Shown in pieces: positions 18,448 to 27,496 of a stretch of DNA of 64,000 nucleotides. The position numbers were made by a program, and so were the translations under genes. Within the stretch, counting starts at the first letter, position 1, and each line of letters opens with the position of its first letter. The stretch spans positions 124,001-188,000 of the forward strand of contig NZ_JAASQO010000003.1 of NCBI RefSeq assembly GCF_011762095.1. The letters run 5' to 3'. Source of the stretch: Parvibaculum indicum. GTDB lineage: Bacteria; Pseudomonadota; Alphaproteobacteria; Parvibaculales; Parvibaculaceae. Under the pieces are notes generated by a model. That model was not told where the DNA came from, did no database searches, and saw only the letters and a list, made by a program, of their open reading frames with translations.

Positions 18448-19062
18448 TTATTCCGCCCCGTTGTCCTCGGGAGGCTGGAAAAGGCCTTTGACCCGCCCGT
18501 TTCCGCCATTTTCCGTCCCCCCGGACGAATTGCCGCCGGTCACGCGGCTCTCGCCGCTATTGAGGTCGACGAAGAGCCTGGTCCCCCGGATGACGTTCTC
18601 GCCCTGCCGCAGCACGACGCTGTCGCCCATATTGATGCGCCGCGTGGCGACCTGGTATTCGGCCCAGTTGCCGCTCGCCGATTGCTGGTCCGGCGCGCTC
18701 ACATGCACGCTGCCCGTGGCCCGGATCCTCTCGATCCGGTTGCCGCCATTCCCCTGCTTGTTGACATAGAAGACGGTCAGCCGGTCCGCTTTCATGCGCA
18801 CGTCGCCCTGCACCACGACCACATTGCCTGCGAAGGTGGCGGTGCCTTTCTTGTCGGCAACTTCCAGCCGGTCGGATTCGATTTCGATCGGCGCATCGGG
18901 CTCATTGGCGAAACCGGTCATGCCCTGCGCCTGCGCCGTCGTGGCGGCGCCGAGGCATATCGGGGCGAGCAGGGCGCCCAGCAGAAGGGCATGGCGCAAT
19001 GCGGGGCGCCTCGCCCCGATGCCCGCAAGGCGTCCTGCCCGGACGGTCGTCAATCGCTTCAT
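18448..19062 (-). CDS. lptA: LPS transport periplasmic protein
   Basis: 204 residues with a signal peptide (cleavage near AQAQG). The OstA/LptA beta-jellyroll core includes PIEIESDRLEVADKKGTATFAGNVVV and YRRG-type turns. It forms the periplasmic bridge that passes LPS from LptC to LptD. The start codon overlaps the lptC stop (ATGA at 19059-19062), showing translational coupling. The C-terminus is a Gly/Asn/Ser-rich tail. Confidence 0.92.
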   Translation of the reverse strand: MKRLTTVRAGRLAGIGARRPALRHALLLGALLAPICLGAATTAQAQGMTGFANEPDAPIEIESDRLEVADKKGTATFAGNVVVVQGDVRMKADRLTVFYVNKQGNGGNRIERIRATGSVHVSAPDQQSASGNWAEYQVATRRINMGDSVVLRQGENVIRGTRLFVDLNSGESRVTGGNSSGGTENGGNGRVKGLFQPPEDNGAE

Positions 19063-19886
19063 TGTGCCCCCTCGTTCTGATCGTCCGGCGTACCGGCTTG
19101 CGTCTCGTCCTGGCTTGCATCGGATCCGGAATCGCCGCCCGGATAGATCGTCGCCTTCACCCGGCCGCGGAAATTGATGATCTCCGACATATTGTCGGCG
19201 GACATGCTGTCGGCGCGCAGCGTGCCCATCGGCCCCTGACCCCAGACCTCGTCGTCGCTCTCGACCGTTCCCTTGTCGAAATTCACATCCGCTTGCCTTG
19301 CGTGGAATTCATACCCTTGCGTGGTGAAGAGATCGACCTTGTCGTCGAGCTTAAGCGTCTGGCGGTCGGTGTCGAGAAGGCCCTTGGCGGCATTCAGCGT
19401 CAGCCAGCCATTCGTATCGTCGGTCTTCAGGTCCGCGTCGATATTTTCCAGCCGCACGAGATTGGGCTGCGTGGCGTCCTGCGTTGCGGTATCCGCGTTC
19501 AGCTCATAGGGGCGGCCGTCCTGGTTGAGGCCGCTCACGCGCGGGCTCACCATGCGCAGATCGTCATTCTGGGTGGCGATGTCGCGAAACGTGATGTCGA
19601 GCTTGTCGTCGCTATCGAAAAATCCCGAATAGACGAAAAGCGAGACGAAAAGTACCACGGCGGCGCCCGGCAGCAGGAATTTCATGAAGCTGACGAAACG
19701 GCTGTAGCTCGATTTGGCGGGGCCGTCGCCCCCCGACGGCATGCCGTGTCCGACAGAGGTGTGAGAAGGGGCGCCGCGGCCATTGCGCGGCGCCTGCCGT
19801 CCTGCCGGTTCGTCCATCTGGTCTTGCTCCACTTGCGGCACGGTCGTTCTTCTTGCGTTTCGTCTGGCGGATTCGGGCGGTTTCAC
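19059..19886 (-). CDS. lptC: LPS export system protein, bitopic
   Basis: 275 residues from a GTG at 19886 with GGGA upstream; ATG 19817 (252 residues) is an alternative preceded by GGAG at a longer distance. A ~65-residue polar N-terminal cytoplasmic part is followed by one membrane helix (about 66-89, LPGAAVVLFVSLFVYSGF). The periplasmic jellyroll domain comes next (ITFRDIATQNDDLRMVSPR ... LTLNAAKGLLD). It receives LPS from LptBFG and hands it to LptA. The acidic low-complexity C-terminus (DSGSDASQDETQAG) is not part of the fold. Confidence 0.9.
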   Translation of the reverse strand: MKPPESARRNARRTTVPQVEQDQMDEPAGRQAPRNGRGAPSHTSVGHGMPSGGDGPAKSSYSRFVSFMKFLLPGAAVVLFVSLFVYSGFFDSDDKLDITFRDIATQNDDLRMVSPRVSGLNQDGRPYELNADTATQDATQPNLVRLENIDADLKTDDTNGWLTLNAAKGLLDTDRQTLKLDDKVDLFTTQGYEFHARQADVNFDKGTVESDDEVWGQGPMGTLRADSMSADNMSEIINFRGRVKATIYPGGDSGSDASQDETQAGTPDDQNEGAQ

Positions 19887-20074
19887 GCTCGTCCCGAAGC
19901 CTTTTTGCTGCAGGAGGGGGCCGCATGGGACAGCCTTTGCCGGCCGGCAAACCGGCCATTGGCCGCGCGCCTTGAGTATGCGCGCAAGCCTTTCCGGGCG
20001 TCAAATGGCCAGATCCCCGTGATGCGGGAAAAAATGACGCCTTTTCAAGGAGATGGAGAGAGGTTCGCGCAGAA

Positions 20075-20692
20075 TCAATGCGCGAAAATGTCCTCTTCCG
20101 CCCAGCCCGAGAGATCGAGCGAGGCGCGCACCGGCAGGAAGGCGAAGCAGGCCTTGGCAAGCTCCATCCGGCCTTCGCGCATCAGCATGCCGTCCAGCGT
20201 TTCCTTCAGCGCATGCAGATGCAGCACGTCGGACGCCGCATAGGCCATCTGCGCATCGCTGAGCTGATCGGCGCCCCAGTCCGAGCTTTGCTGCTGCTTG
20301 GACATGTCGACGCCCAGCAGTTCCCGGGAAAGGTCTTTCAGCCCGTGCCGGTCGGTATAGGTGCGTACCAGCTTGGAGGCGATCTTGGTGCAATAGACCG
20401 GCGTCGTGACCACGCCCAGATAGCGCTGCATCATGGCGACGTCGAAACGCGCGAAATGGAAGATCTTCAGCACGTTCTGGTCGGCCATCAGCGCCCGCAG
20501 ATTGGGGGCGTTATACGTGCCGCGGTCGAGCTGGACAAGATGGGCGGTGCCGTCGCCCGCCGACAGCTGAACCACGCAGAGCTGGTCGCGATGCGGGTTC
20601 AGTCCCATCGTCTCGGTGTCGACGGCCACGCTGTCGCCGAAGGTCAGTCCGTCGGGAAGATCGCCCTTGTGAAGCGTGATCGTATCCGACAT
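20075..20692 (-). CDS. Ribonuclease D family 3'-5' exonuclease
   Basis: 205 residues from ATG 20692 (MSDTITLHKGDL). DEDDy motifs are complete: VDTETMGL, HFARFDVAMM, and YAASDVLHL with the catalytic Tyr and Asp. The HRDC domains of full RNase D (~375 residues) are absent, so it is the short form common in alphaproteobacteria next to lptC. Likely trims 3' ends of structured RNAs such as tRNA precursors. The substrate is inferred from the family. It is first in the run leading to ptsN. Confidence 0.9.
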   Translation of the reverse strand: MSDTITLHKGDLPDGLTFGDSVAVDTETMGLNPHRDQLCVVQLSAGDGTAHLVQLDRGTYNAPNLRALMADQNVLKIFHFARFDVAMMQRYLGVVTTPVYCTKIASKLVRTYTDRHGLKDLSRELLGVDMSKQQQSSDWGADQLSDAQMAYAASDVLHLHALKETLDGMLMREGRMELAKACFAFLPVRASLDLSGWAEEDIFAH

Positions 20693-20741
20693 CGGCGCTC
20701 CGCTCGGCAGGCGGCGCGGATGCGCCGCCGAAGAAAGAGAA

Positions 20742-20828
20742 TGGTGCCCAGGAGAAGACTCGAACTTCCACGCCCTTGCAGGCGCCAGCACCTGAAGCTG
20801 GTGCGTCTACCAATTCCGCCACCTGGGC
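20742..20828 (-). tRNA. tRNA-Leu (anticodon CAG)
   Basis: 87-base cloverleaf on the minus strand. Acceptor GCCCAGG pairs with CCTGGGC, discriminator A, and encoded CCA. Anticodon stem CCAGC/GCTGG encloses the loop TTCAGGT giving CAG. A long variable arm and GTTCGAGTC T-loop support a class II leucine tRNA. Confidence 0.96.
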
Positions 20829-21013
20829 ACTTGGAGGCGTTGACTTAAAGAGGCGGGCAGGGTTTGTCAATCGGATGAAGGGCTCATTCCCGCCTTTTTG
20901 ATGCTCGCCGGCCTGCAGGGCCTTTCGGGGGACTTTGCTGCAAGGCACCATTGGGCTATCTAGGGGTGGAGTTCTGGCCGCAGGGCTTACCAACGCGTTC
21001 ACTCGAGGCAGGC

Positions 21014-22012
21014 ATGTCGAATTCCACGGAAATCCGGATCAAACGGCTCAAACCCGGCGCGACCATCGCCATATTCGGCGCATCCGGCTTTCTCGGGCGC
21101 CACATCGTCCAGAATCTGGCCGCGCGCGGGTATCGCATCCGCGCGGCGGTGCGCCGGCCCAACGAGGCAATGTTCCTGAGGCCCATGGGCGCCGTCGGCC
21201 AGGTCGAGCCGTTTCAGGCCAATGTGCGCGACGATGCCTCCGTTGAGGCGGCCATTCGCGGCGCCGATGCCGTGATCAATCTGGTCGGCATTCTTTCCGA
21301 AAGCGGCAAGCAGACTTTCCAGTCCGTCCAGAGCGAGGGCGCGGTCCGCGTGGCGCGCGCGGCGAAGGCGGCGGGGATTTCCGTCTTCGTGCAGATGTCG
21401 GCCCTGGGCGCGGATGCCGAAAGCGGGTCCGACTATGCCCGCACCAAGGCCGAAGGCGAAGCCGCGGTGCGCGAGACGCTGCCGGAAGCGGTGATCCTGC
21501 GTCCTTCCATCGTCTTCGGGCCGCAGGACGGCTTCTTCAACCGTTTTGCCGCGATGACGCTCGTCTCGCCTGCCCTGCCGCTCATCGGCGGCGGCAAGAC
21601 GAAGTTCCAGCCGGTTTATGTGAAGGATGTGGCCGAAGCCGTGGCCCGCGTGCTGGAGCGGCCCGATACCGCCGGCAAGACCTATGAGCTGGGCGGCCCG
21701 GACACGCGCAGCTTCAGGGAACTGATGGAACTGACGCTGCGCGAAATCGGCCGCAAGCGCGTTCTGCTGCCGCTGCCTTTCGCACTGGCGAGCTTCATCG
21801 GCTGGTTCACACAGTTTTTGCCCGGTGCGCCGCTCACCGTCGATCAGGTCCGCCTTCTCCGTCACGACAATGTGGTGAGCGAGGAAGCGCGCAATGAAGG
21901 CCGCACACTGGAAGGTCTGGGCATCAAGCCGGTCATGGCGGAGGCGATTCTCGAAACCTATCTTTTCCGCTTCCACCGTCAGGGCCAGTATGCCCAGTAT
22001 AAAACCAGCTAG
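21014..22012 (+). CDS. NDUFA9-like atypical short-chain dehydrogenase
   Basis: 332 residues from ATG 21014, preceded by GAGGCAGG. The Rossmann motif IAIFGASGFLGRHIV binds NAD(P). Later motifs (SALGADAESGSDYARTKAEGE, VILRPSIVFGP) place it with the complex I NDUFA9 / atypical SDR (NAD(P)-binding) family found singly in alphaproteobacteria. The YxxxK pair is seen as YARTK. It might be associated with complex I or quinone chemistry; that is family knowledge and not shown here. Monocistronic. Confidence 0.85.
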   Translation: MSNSTEIRIKRLKPGATIAIFGASGFLGRHIVQNLAARGYRIRAAVRRPNEAMFLRPMGAVGQVEPFQANVRDDASVEAAIRGADAVINLVGILSESGKQTFQSVQSEGAVRVARAAKAAGISVFVQMSALGADAESGSDYARTKAEGEAAVRETLPEAVILRPSIVFGPQDGFFNRFAAMTLVSPALPLIGGGKTKFQPVYVKDVAEAVARVLERPDTAGKTYELGGPDTRSFRELMELTLREIGRKRVLLPLPFALASFIGWFTQFLPGAPLTVDQVRLLRHDNVVSEEARNEGRTLEGLGIKPVMAEAILETYLFRFHRQGQYAQYKTS

Positions 22013-22063
22013 GTACAAAACCGGTTAGGGGCGGCAAGTGCCGCCTATCGCGAAGGAGCCGGC

Positions 22064-22474
22064 ATGAATATCGGCGAAGCGGCGACAAGATCGGGCGTTC
22101 CCGCCAAGACGATCCGCTATTACGAGGATATCTCGCTGATCGACGCCCCGCGCCGCGGGACGAACGGCTATCGCGATTATTCGCAGGACGATGTCCATAC
22201 GCTGCGCTTCATCGCCCATGCGCGAGGGCTCGGTTTCACCGTTGCGCAATGCCGGGACCTGCTGGCGCTCTACAACGACCGCGACCGCAACAGCGCCGAT
22301 GTAAAGCAGATTGCCCGGGACCATATTTCGGAGATCGACCGCAAGATTGACGAGCTCCGGTCCATGCGAGCGACGCTCGACAGGCTCGCCCGCAAATGCC
22401 ATGGCGACGAGCGTCCCGACTGCCCGATTCTCGACGAGCTGTCCGCCGACATTGCCGGCGAGAAGGAGGGCTGA
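22064..22474 (+). CDS. MerR-family copper-responsive regulator, CueR/HmrR type
   Basis: 136 residues. The N-terminal winged helix reads MNIGEAATRSGVPAKTIRYYE, with the usual RxYxEDVHTLRFI region, then a dimerisation helix. The metal loop has two cysteines about eight residues apart (CHGDERPDCPIL), the CueR signature for Cu(I)/Ag(I). It would activate copper efflux genes by distorting promoter DNA with a long spacer. No copper ATPase or chaperone gene is adjacent, so its targets lie elsewhere. Confidence 0.88.
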   Translation: MNIGEAATRSGVPAKTIRYYEDISLIDAPRRGTNGYRDYSQDDVHTLRFIAHARGLGFTVAQCRDLLALYNDRDRNSADVKQIARDHISEIDRKIDELRSMRATLDRLARKCHGDERPDCPILDELSADIAGEKEG

Positions 22475-22594
22475 AGGAGCGGAGGGGCGATTTCGCTTAA
22501 CGGCGGCGGTGTTTGCGCGATAGTAATGAAACGCAGCGATTCACCTGTCGTATCCTAGCCCCGCGGCTTTTTTCCCCACTGCCAGATTGCCGAT

Positions 22595-23275
22595 ATGCGC
22601 ACCCTCTTTCACATGCCTATTTCTCCGGCCTGCCGGACTTTGCGCCTTCTGATGGCGGAAAAGGACATTGCCTTCGAGCTCGTCGAGGAGAAGGACTGGG
22701 AACGGCGGCTGGAATTCCTCGCTCTCAATCCGGCGGGCGAGGTTCCCGTGCTGGTGGAGGAGGATGGCGAGCCGCTGGCCGGCGTTATGGCGATTGCCGA
22801 ATATCTGGAAGAAACCTGCCCCGACGCCCCGCTCCTGCCGGGGGATGCGAAGGCGCGCGCCGAAGTGCGCCGCATCGTGGACTGGTTCGACCGGAAATTC
22901 GCCGCGGAGGTGAGCGAAGGCCTGCTCTTCGAGAAGGTGACGAAACGCTACCTCCATGCCAGCCAGGGCGGCGGCGGGCCGGAAATGGCCGTGGTGCGCG
23001 CCGCGCTCCACAATCTGCGCTACCACCTGGATTACATCAGCTATCTGATGGAAGAGCGGAACTGGCTGGCGGGCGAGGCGCTCACCCTTGCCGACCTCAC
23101 CGCGGGTGCGCATCTTTCCTGTCTCGACTATGTCGGGGACGTGCCCTGGAACCAGTATCCGGCGGCCAAGGAATGGTACATGAAGCTGAAATCGCGCCCG
23201 GCCTTCCGGGGCATTCTCGCCGATCATGTGCCCGGCATGCCGCCCCCGAAATTCTATGCCAATCTCGACTTCTGA
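22595..23275 (+). CDS. Glutathione S-transferase family protein
   Basis: 226 residues. The N-terminal thioredoxin-like domain (MRTLFHMPISPACRTLRLLM ... NPAGEVPVLVEEDG) contains the glutathione-contacting NPxGxVPVL motif and an S-x-x-C-R segment. The C-terminal helical domain follows with LADLTAGAHLSCLDYVG. Its last ~20 bases overlap the start of queG, so the two are coupled. Role could be detoxification or thiol transfer; the substrate is unknown. Confidence 0.9.
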   Translation: MRTLFHMPISPACRTLRLLMAEKDIAFELVEEKDWERRLEFLALNPAGEVPVLVEEDGEPLAGVMAIAEYLEETCPDAPLLPGDAKARAEVRRIVDWFDRKFAAEVSEGLLFEKVTKRYLHASQGGGGPEMAVVRAALHNLRYHLDYISYLMEERNWLAGEALTLADLTAGAHLSCLDYVGDVPWNQYPAAKEWYMKLKSRPAFRGILADHVPGMPPPKFYANLDF

Positions 23276-24395
23276 AAACGCGGATCTGAAGACGCGCATC
23301 GCGGCGAAAGCGCGCGAGGCGGGTTTCGATGCGGTCGGCTTTGCGCGCGCCGATGCGCGGCCCGACCTGCCCGCGAGACTGTCGCGCTGGCTGGAGCTGC
23401 GCCGGCAGGGCGATATGGGCTGGATGGAAGAGACGGCCGCGCGGCGCGCCGACCCGCTGACGCTCTGGCCGGAGGCGAAAACCGTCGTCATGCTCGCCAT
23501 GAATTACGGCCCGGCGGAAGACCCGCTGCCCCGGCTGAAATGGCGCGACCGGGCCGTCGTCTCCGTCTATGCGCAGAACCGCGACTATCACGATCTGGTC
23601 AAGAAGAGGCTCAAACGGGTTGCCCGCTGGCTGGCGGAAGAGGCGGGGGTGGAGGTGAAGGTCTTCGTCGACACCGCGCCGGTGATGGAAAAGCCTTTCG
23701 CGGAAGCGGCAGGGATCGGCTGGCAGGGCAAGCACACCAATCTCGTTTCGACCGAGCTTGGCTCATGGTTCTTTCTCGGCGCCATTTTCACCACGCAGGC
23801 GCTGGAACCCGACACGGCCCATGACGACCGTTGCGGCTCCTGCCGGGCATGTCAGGACATCTGTCCGACAGATGCGTTCCCGCGGCCCTACGAACTCGAT
23901 GCGACGCGCTGCATCTCCTATCTCACCATCGAGCATAAGGGACATATTCCGCGCGAGTTCCGCCGCCCGATGGGCAATCGCATCTATGGCTGCGACGATT
24001 GTCTGGCCGTCTGTCCCTGGAACAAGTTTGCGCATGAGGCGCGCGAGACGGCTTTCCATCCGCGAGAAGACCTGCTGTCGCCGCTTCTTGCCGATCTCGT
24101 CGCGCTGGACGATACGGCGTTCCGTGCCCGCTTTTCAGGCTCGCCGGTCAAGCGGATCGGGCGCGACCGCTTCATCCGCAATGTGCTGGTCGCCATCGGC
24201 AATGCCGGCGATCCGGCCCTGGCGATCCATGCCGAACGCCTGCTGTCCGATCCCTCGCCGCTTGTGCGGGCCATGGCGGTCTGGGCGCTGGGCGAATTGC
24301 TGGACGGGACGCAACTGGCGGTATTGGCAAGAGAGTATCTGCCACGGGAAGAAGATGCGGATGTGCGGGCCGAGTGGCACTCGGCCGCCGGCTGA
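23256..24395 (+). CDS. queG: Epoxyqueuosine reductase
   Basis: 379 residues from ATG 23256, overlapping the GST gene by 20 bases. It reduces epoxyqueuosine to queuosine in tRNA using cobalamin and two [4Fe-4S] clusters. The cluster cysteines are CGSCRACQDICPT and CDDCLAVCPW. The catalytic Asp segment DTAPVMEKPFAEAAGIGWQG is intact. The last ~80 residues form the HEAT-like repeat seen in full-length QueG. Confidence 0.95.
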   Translation: MPISTSENADLKTRIAAKAREAGFDAVGFARADARPDLPARLSRWLELRRQGDMGWMEETAARRADPLTLWPEAKTVVMLAMNYGPAEDPLPRLKWRDRAVVSVYAQNRDYHDLVKKRLKRVARWLAEEAGVEVKVFVDTAPVMEKPFAEAAGIGWQGKHTNLVSTELGSWFFLGAIFTTQALEPDTAHDDRCGSCRACQDICPTDAFPRPYELDATRCISYLTIEHKGHIPREFRRPMGNRIYGCDDCLAVCPWNKFAHEARETAFHPREDLLSPLLADLVALDDTAFRARFSGSPVKRIGRDRFIRNVLVAIGNAGDPALAIHAERLLSDPSPLVRAMAVWALGELLDGTQLAVLAREYLPREEDADVRAEWHSAAG

Positions 24396-24397
24396 CC

Positions 24398-25174
24398 CTA
24401 TTCCGTATCGAGCAGTCTGCGGGCTTCCTGTGCCTCCGGCGCATCGGCGCGGCCGGTCTCTTCGGCAAAGCGCACCACGTCCTGCCAGTCCACCCGCGCC
24501 GCCGCGACCTGTCCGAGATCGGCGCGCACGCGCCCGCGCTCGAGCAGCACGTCGAGACGGTGCCGGGCCGTCTCCGCCGCGCGGTTGATGTCGACCTCGG
24601 AGGCTTTGGGATAACCGAGCTTGCGATTGGCGGTCGACCGCATCACCAGCGCGTCGATGGTGAAGGGCTCGCGCGCCAGCGCCTCGCTGGTATCGGACCG
24701 CACGGCCTTCCAGTCGCCGGCCAGCGCATCCTGCCTGGCCCGGCCGATATAGTATTCCGCCTCGTCCGGCTCGCGGGCAATCGCATACCCGAACGCCCGG
24801 CGCGCCTGTGCATAGTCCCCGGCAAGGCCCCAGGCATCGCCCGCCTGCGCATAGACCTTGGCGCGCTCTGTGTCCGGCGCACCCGTCATCGCCTCGGCGA
24901 GATCGAAGAACAGAAAGGCCGCTTTCTCGTGCCGGCCCTGCGCGCTCAGGGCCAGTCCCTCGCAATGCGTCGCGGCGATGAGGGCACCGTCCGTCTTGGC
25001 CGCCTTGCGCCATGCCGCCGCCTGTTTTTCGGCATCGGCGGGATTTTTCTGCACGAGGTCGAGGCAGGACTGATAGTCGTTTACCTTCCCGCTTGCCGCG
25101 CTCGCCTGCGACGCATAGGTGAGAGGGACGAGCACGGCGAGAAGGCCGAGGAGATATGTCGGGTTCCGTTTCAT
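24398..25174 (-). CDS. Exported TPR-repeat protein
   Basis: 258 residues from ATG 25174. The frame is open far upstream, but this start alone gives a signal peptide (MKRNPTYLLGLLAVLVPLTYASQASA). The mature part is Ala-rich helical repeats of TPR type (AKVYAQAGDAWGLAGDYAQARRAFGYAI; DEAEYYIGRARQDALAGDW). Periplasmic scaffold role is inferred. No clear ribosome binding site is seen. Convergent with queG (2-base gap). Partner unknown. Confidence 0.8.
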   Translation of the reverse strand: MKRNPTYLLGLLAVLVPLTYASQASAASGKVNDYQSCLDLVQKNPADAEKQAAAWRKAAKTDGALIAATHCEGLALSAQGRHEKAAFLFFDLAEAMTGAPDTERAKVYAQAGDAWGLAGDYAQARRAFGYAIAREPDEAEYYIGRARQDALAGDWKAVRSDTSEALAREPFTIDALVMRSTANRKLGYPKASEVDINRAAETARHRLDVLLERGRVRADLGQVAAARVDWQDVVRFAEETGRADAPEAQEARRLLDTE

Positions 25175-25228
25175 GGCCGGTAAGGTCGGGGAGCGGCGCG
25201 CGAAAGACAAGTTAAAACGGCGGAATTT

Positions 25229-26107
25229 ATGAGCGATCGGATGAGCAAGCGTTTGTTCTGTTTCGGGTTCGGTTTCAGCGCCGAAGCGCTGGCGCGTCGT
25301 CTCGCGCCGAAGGGCTTTGCGGTCGCGGGCACCACGCGCAGCGAGGCGAAGGCGATGCGCATGAAGGCCGAAGACGTCGAGCCCTGGCTTTTTGCGGACG
25401 GGAAGGGAATCGCCGACCCGGAAAGGGCGCTGGCCGGGACGACCCATCTCCTCGTGTCCACGCCGCCGGGACAGGAGGGCGATCCCGTGCTGGCCGCTCA
25501 CGCGGGGTTTCTCAGCCGCCTCGCGCCACAGCTTGAGTGGGTGGGCTATCTCTCCACCACGGGCGTCTATGGCGACCGGCAGGGCGAGTGGGTGGATGAG
25601 GAAAGCGCGCTGACGCCTGACACGGAACGCGGCCTGCGTCGCGTCCGTGCCGAAGAAGACTGGCGTGCGCTGGGCGCGCCGCTCCACATCTTTCGTCTGG
25701 CCGGCATCTATGGGCCGGGCCGCAACCAGCTTCGCAGCCTGAAGGACGGCAAGGCAAAGCGCATCGTGAAACCCGGGCAGGTCTTTTCGCGCATCCATGT
25801 GGACGACATTGCCGCGGTCCTGGAAGCCTCCATTGCCAGACCCGATCCGGGAGCGGCCTATAATGTCTGCGACGACGAGCCTGCACCGCCGCAGGATGTC
25901 GTTCTCTATGCGGCGGAGCTTCTATGCATGACGCCGCCACCCGAAATCCCCTTCGAGGAAGCGGAGCTCTCACCCATGGCGGCGAGCTTCTATGCCGATT
26001 CCAAGCGCGTCTCCAACCGGCGCATCAGGCAGGAGCTCGGGGTGGATCTTTCCTTCCCGACCTACCGCGAGGGCCTGAAGGCTCTGCTGGACAGCGGCCG
26101 GTTTTGA
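25229..26107 (+). CDS. SDR-family NAD(P)-dependent epimerase/dehydratase-like protein (YeeZ-like)
   Basis: 292 residues. The N-terminal nucleotide-binding motif is FCFGFGFSAEALARRL (GxGxxA type). GYLSTTGVYGDRQGEWVDE and LAGIYGPGRN follow the YeeZ-like extended SDR pattern. The usual YxxxK pair is not evident. Substrate unknown. The gene is divergent from the TPR gene and monocistronic. Confidence 0.82.
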   Translation: MSDRMSKRLFCFGFGFSAEALARRLAPKGFAVAGTTRSEAKAMRMKAEDVEPWLFADGKGIADPERALAGTTHLLVSTPPGQEGDPVLAAHAGFLSRLAPQLEWVGYLSTTGVYGDRQGEWVDEESALTPDTERGLRRVRAEEDWRALGAPLHIFRLAGIYGPGRNQLRSLKDGKAKRIVKPGQVFSRIHVDDIAAVLEASIARPDPGAAYNVCDDEPAPPQDVVLYAAELLCMTPPPEIPFEEAELSPMAASFYADSKRVSNRRIRQELGVDLSFPTYREGLKALLDSGRF

Positions 26108-26200
26108 GGGGCAGGCCCGTATAACCCCTTATTGCCGCTGTCATGCGGGCTTGGTAGCGATGGTGACGCATCGTTTCGCGCTTACGGAGAAGAAGCCCCC

Positions 26201-26614
26201 ATGCCGCACCAAATGTCGCACCATTTCCACGCCATCGTCTGGATCGACCATCACGAGGCCCGCATCCTCGATTTCAATCCCGACGATACGCAGAGCGAGA
26301 CGGTGCATCCGCGCCACCCGGTAAAGCATCTGCATGTGAAGGCGGGCACCCTGTCGAGCTGGCGCGCGCCGGAAGACAAGGATTATTTCGACGAGGTGTC
26401 GACGAAGCTCGCCGATATCGGCGAAGTGCTGCTGGTCGGTCCGGCCAATGCGAAATTCGAGCTCTACAAATATCTGCAGGCGAAACATCCGCAGACGGCG
26501 GAGAAGGTCGTCGGCATCGAAACCGTCGACCACCCCACCAATGGCGAGTTGGTAAACTATGCGAAGGCCTATTTCATGAAGGCCGACCGCATGCTGCCGC
26601 AGATCGTCGAATAA
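26201..26614 (+). CDS. Small eRF1/translational-machinery-like protein (baeRF-type)
   Basis: 137 residues from ATG 26201; an upstream in-frame start at 26132 exists but the conserved part begins MPHQMSHHFHAIVWIDHHEA. The pattern of an early hydrophobic strand with histidines, then LVGPANAKFELYKYLQAKHP and VVGIETVDHPTNGELV, resembles the bacterial peptide-release-factor-like proteins often annotated as translational machinery protein in Rhizobiales. Family assignment is by general resemblance only; function not established. Confidence 0.6.
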   Translation: MPHQMSHHFHAIVWIDHHEARILDFNPDDTQSETVHPRHPVKHLHVKAGTLSSWRAPEDKDYFDEVSTKLADIGEVLLVGPANAKFELYKYLQAKHPQTAEKVVGIETVDHPTNGELVNYAKAYFMKADRMLPQIVE

Positions 26615-26621
26615 AGGCGGC

Positions 26622-27419
26622 CTATCGCTCCGATTCCGCGATCATTGCTTCGATCTCGCCCGTCAGCCGTGCAATGTCGGCGGGCGTGGAGAGGCGGTGA
26701 TCGCCGCGCTTGGAAAGAGTGATCGTCACATCGTCGCTTTCCAGCATCTCGACGAGCTTCATGGCGTGTTGCCAGGGCACGTCCTCGTCCTTCATGCCCT
26801 GGAGAATACGCACCGGGCAGGTGAGCGGAACGGGCTTGTCGAGCAGCATGTGCTCGCGCCCCTCTTCGATGAGTTTCATCGAGATTTCATAGGGCTCGTC
26901 GTCATAATCCGAGGGCTGGCGATAGATGCCGTCGCGTTTCAGCGTCGCCTTCACCTCGTCGGAGAAGCCTTCCCACATCAGCGCCTGCGTGAAATCCGGC
27001 GCGGGCGCGATGAGCACCAGGCCGCGCACGCGCTCCGGACGGGACAGCGCGGCCAGAAGTGCAACCCAGCCGCCCATGCTGGAGCCGATCAGGATCTGCG
27101 GTCCCGCCGTCTTCTCGTCGATCATGGCCAGCGCATCGTCGCGCCAGCGCCCGATCGTGCCTTCGGTGAACCTCCCGGAGGACGCGCCATGACCGAAATA
27201 GTCGAAACGAAGGAAGGGGCGCCGGGCCGTCTTCGCCCAGTCGGCCAGCGCCGTGGCCTTGGTGCCTGTCATGTCGGACTTGAAACCGCCGAGCCAGGTG
27301 AGGCCCGTGGGCCCCGCGGGCGCGGGCGGCATTTCGCGCATATAGGCGATCGTCTCGGCCTCTGCGCCGGGCGTGATCGGCGGGCGGGCGAACTTGCCCG
27401 TTTCGGTCGTCTCGGTCAT
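26622..27419 (-). CDS. Alpha/beta hydrolase
   Basis: 265 residues from ATG 27419, chosen because GAGGA lies 8-9 bases upstream; ATG 27428 is an alternative. The catalytic Ser lies in LIGSSMGGWVALLAAL. The Asp is likely in LQGMKDEDVPW and the His in KRGDHRLS, completing the triad. An oxyanion-type segment GGFKSDMTGTKA precedes. Probably a cytoplasmic esterase/acyl hydrolase; it resembles the mammalian palmitoyl-thioesterase ABHD10 group in having GSSMGG. Substrate unknown. Confidence 0.85.
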   Translation of the reverse strand: MTETTETGKFARPPITPGAEAETIAYMREMPPAPAGPTGLTWLGGFKSDMTGTKATALADWAKTARRPFLRFDYFGHGASSGRFTEGTIGRWRDDALAMIDEKTAGPQILIGSSMGGWVALLAALSRPERVRGLVLIAPAPDFTQALMWEGFSDEVKATLKRDGIYRQPSDYDDEPYEISMKLIEEGREHMLLDKPVPLTCPVRILQGMKDEDVPWQHAMKLVEMLESDDVTITLSKRGDHRLSTPADIARLTGEIEAMIAESER

Positions 27420-27496
27420 CTTGGGCATCCTCGAACGATCTTCTCTAAAGGCCGCGCCTAACCTGTGGCTTCGCGCGCCGAACCGCAAGGACCGAC

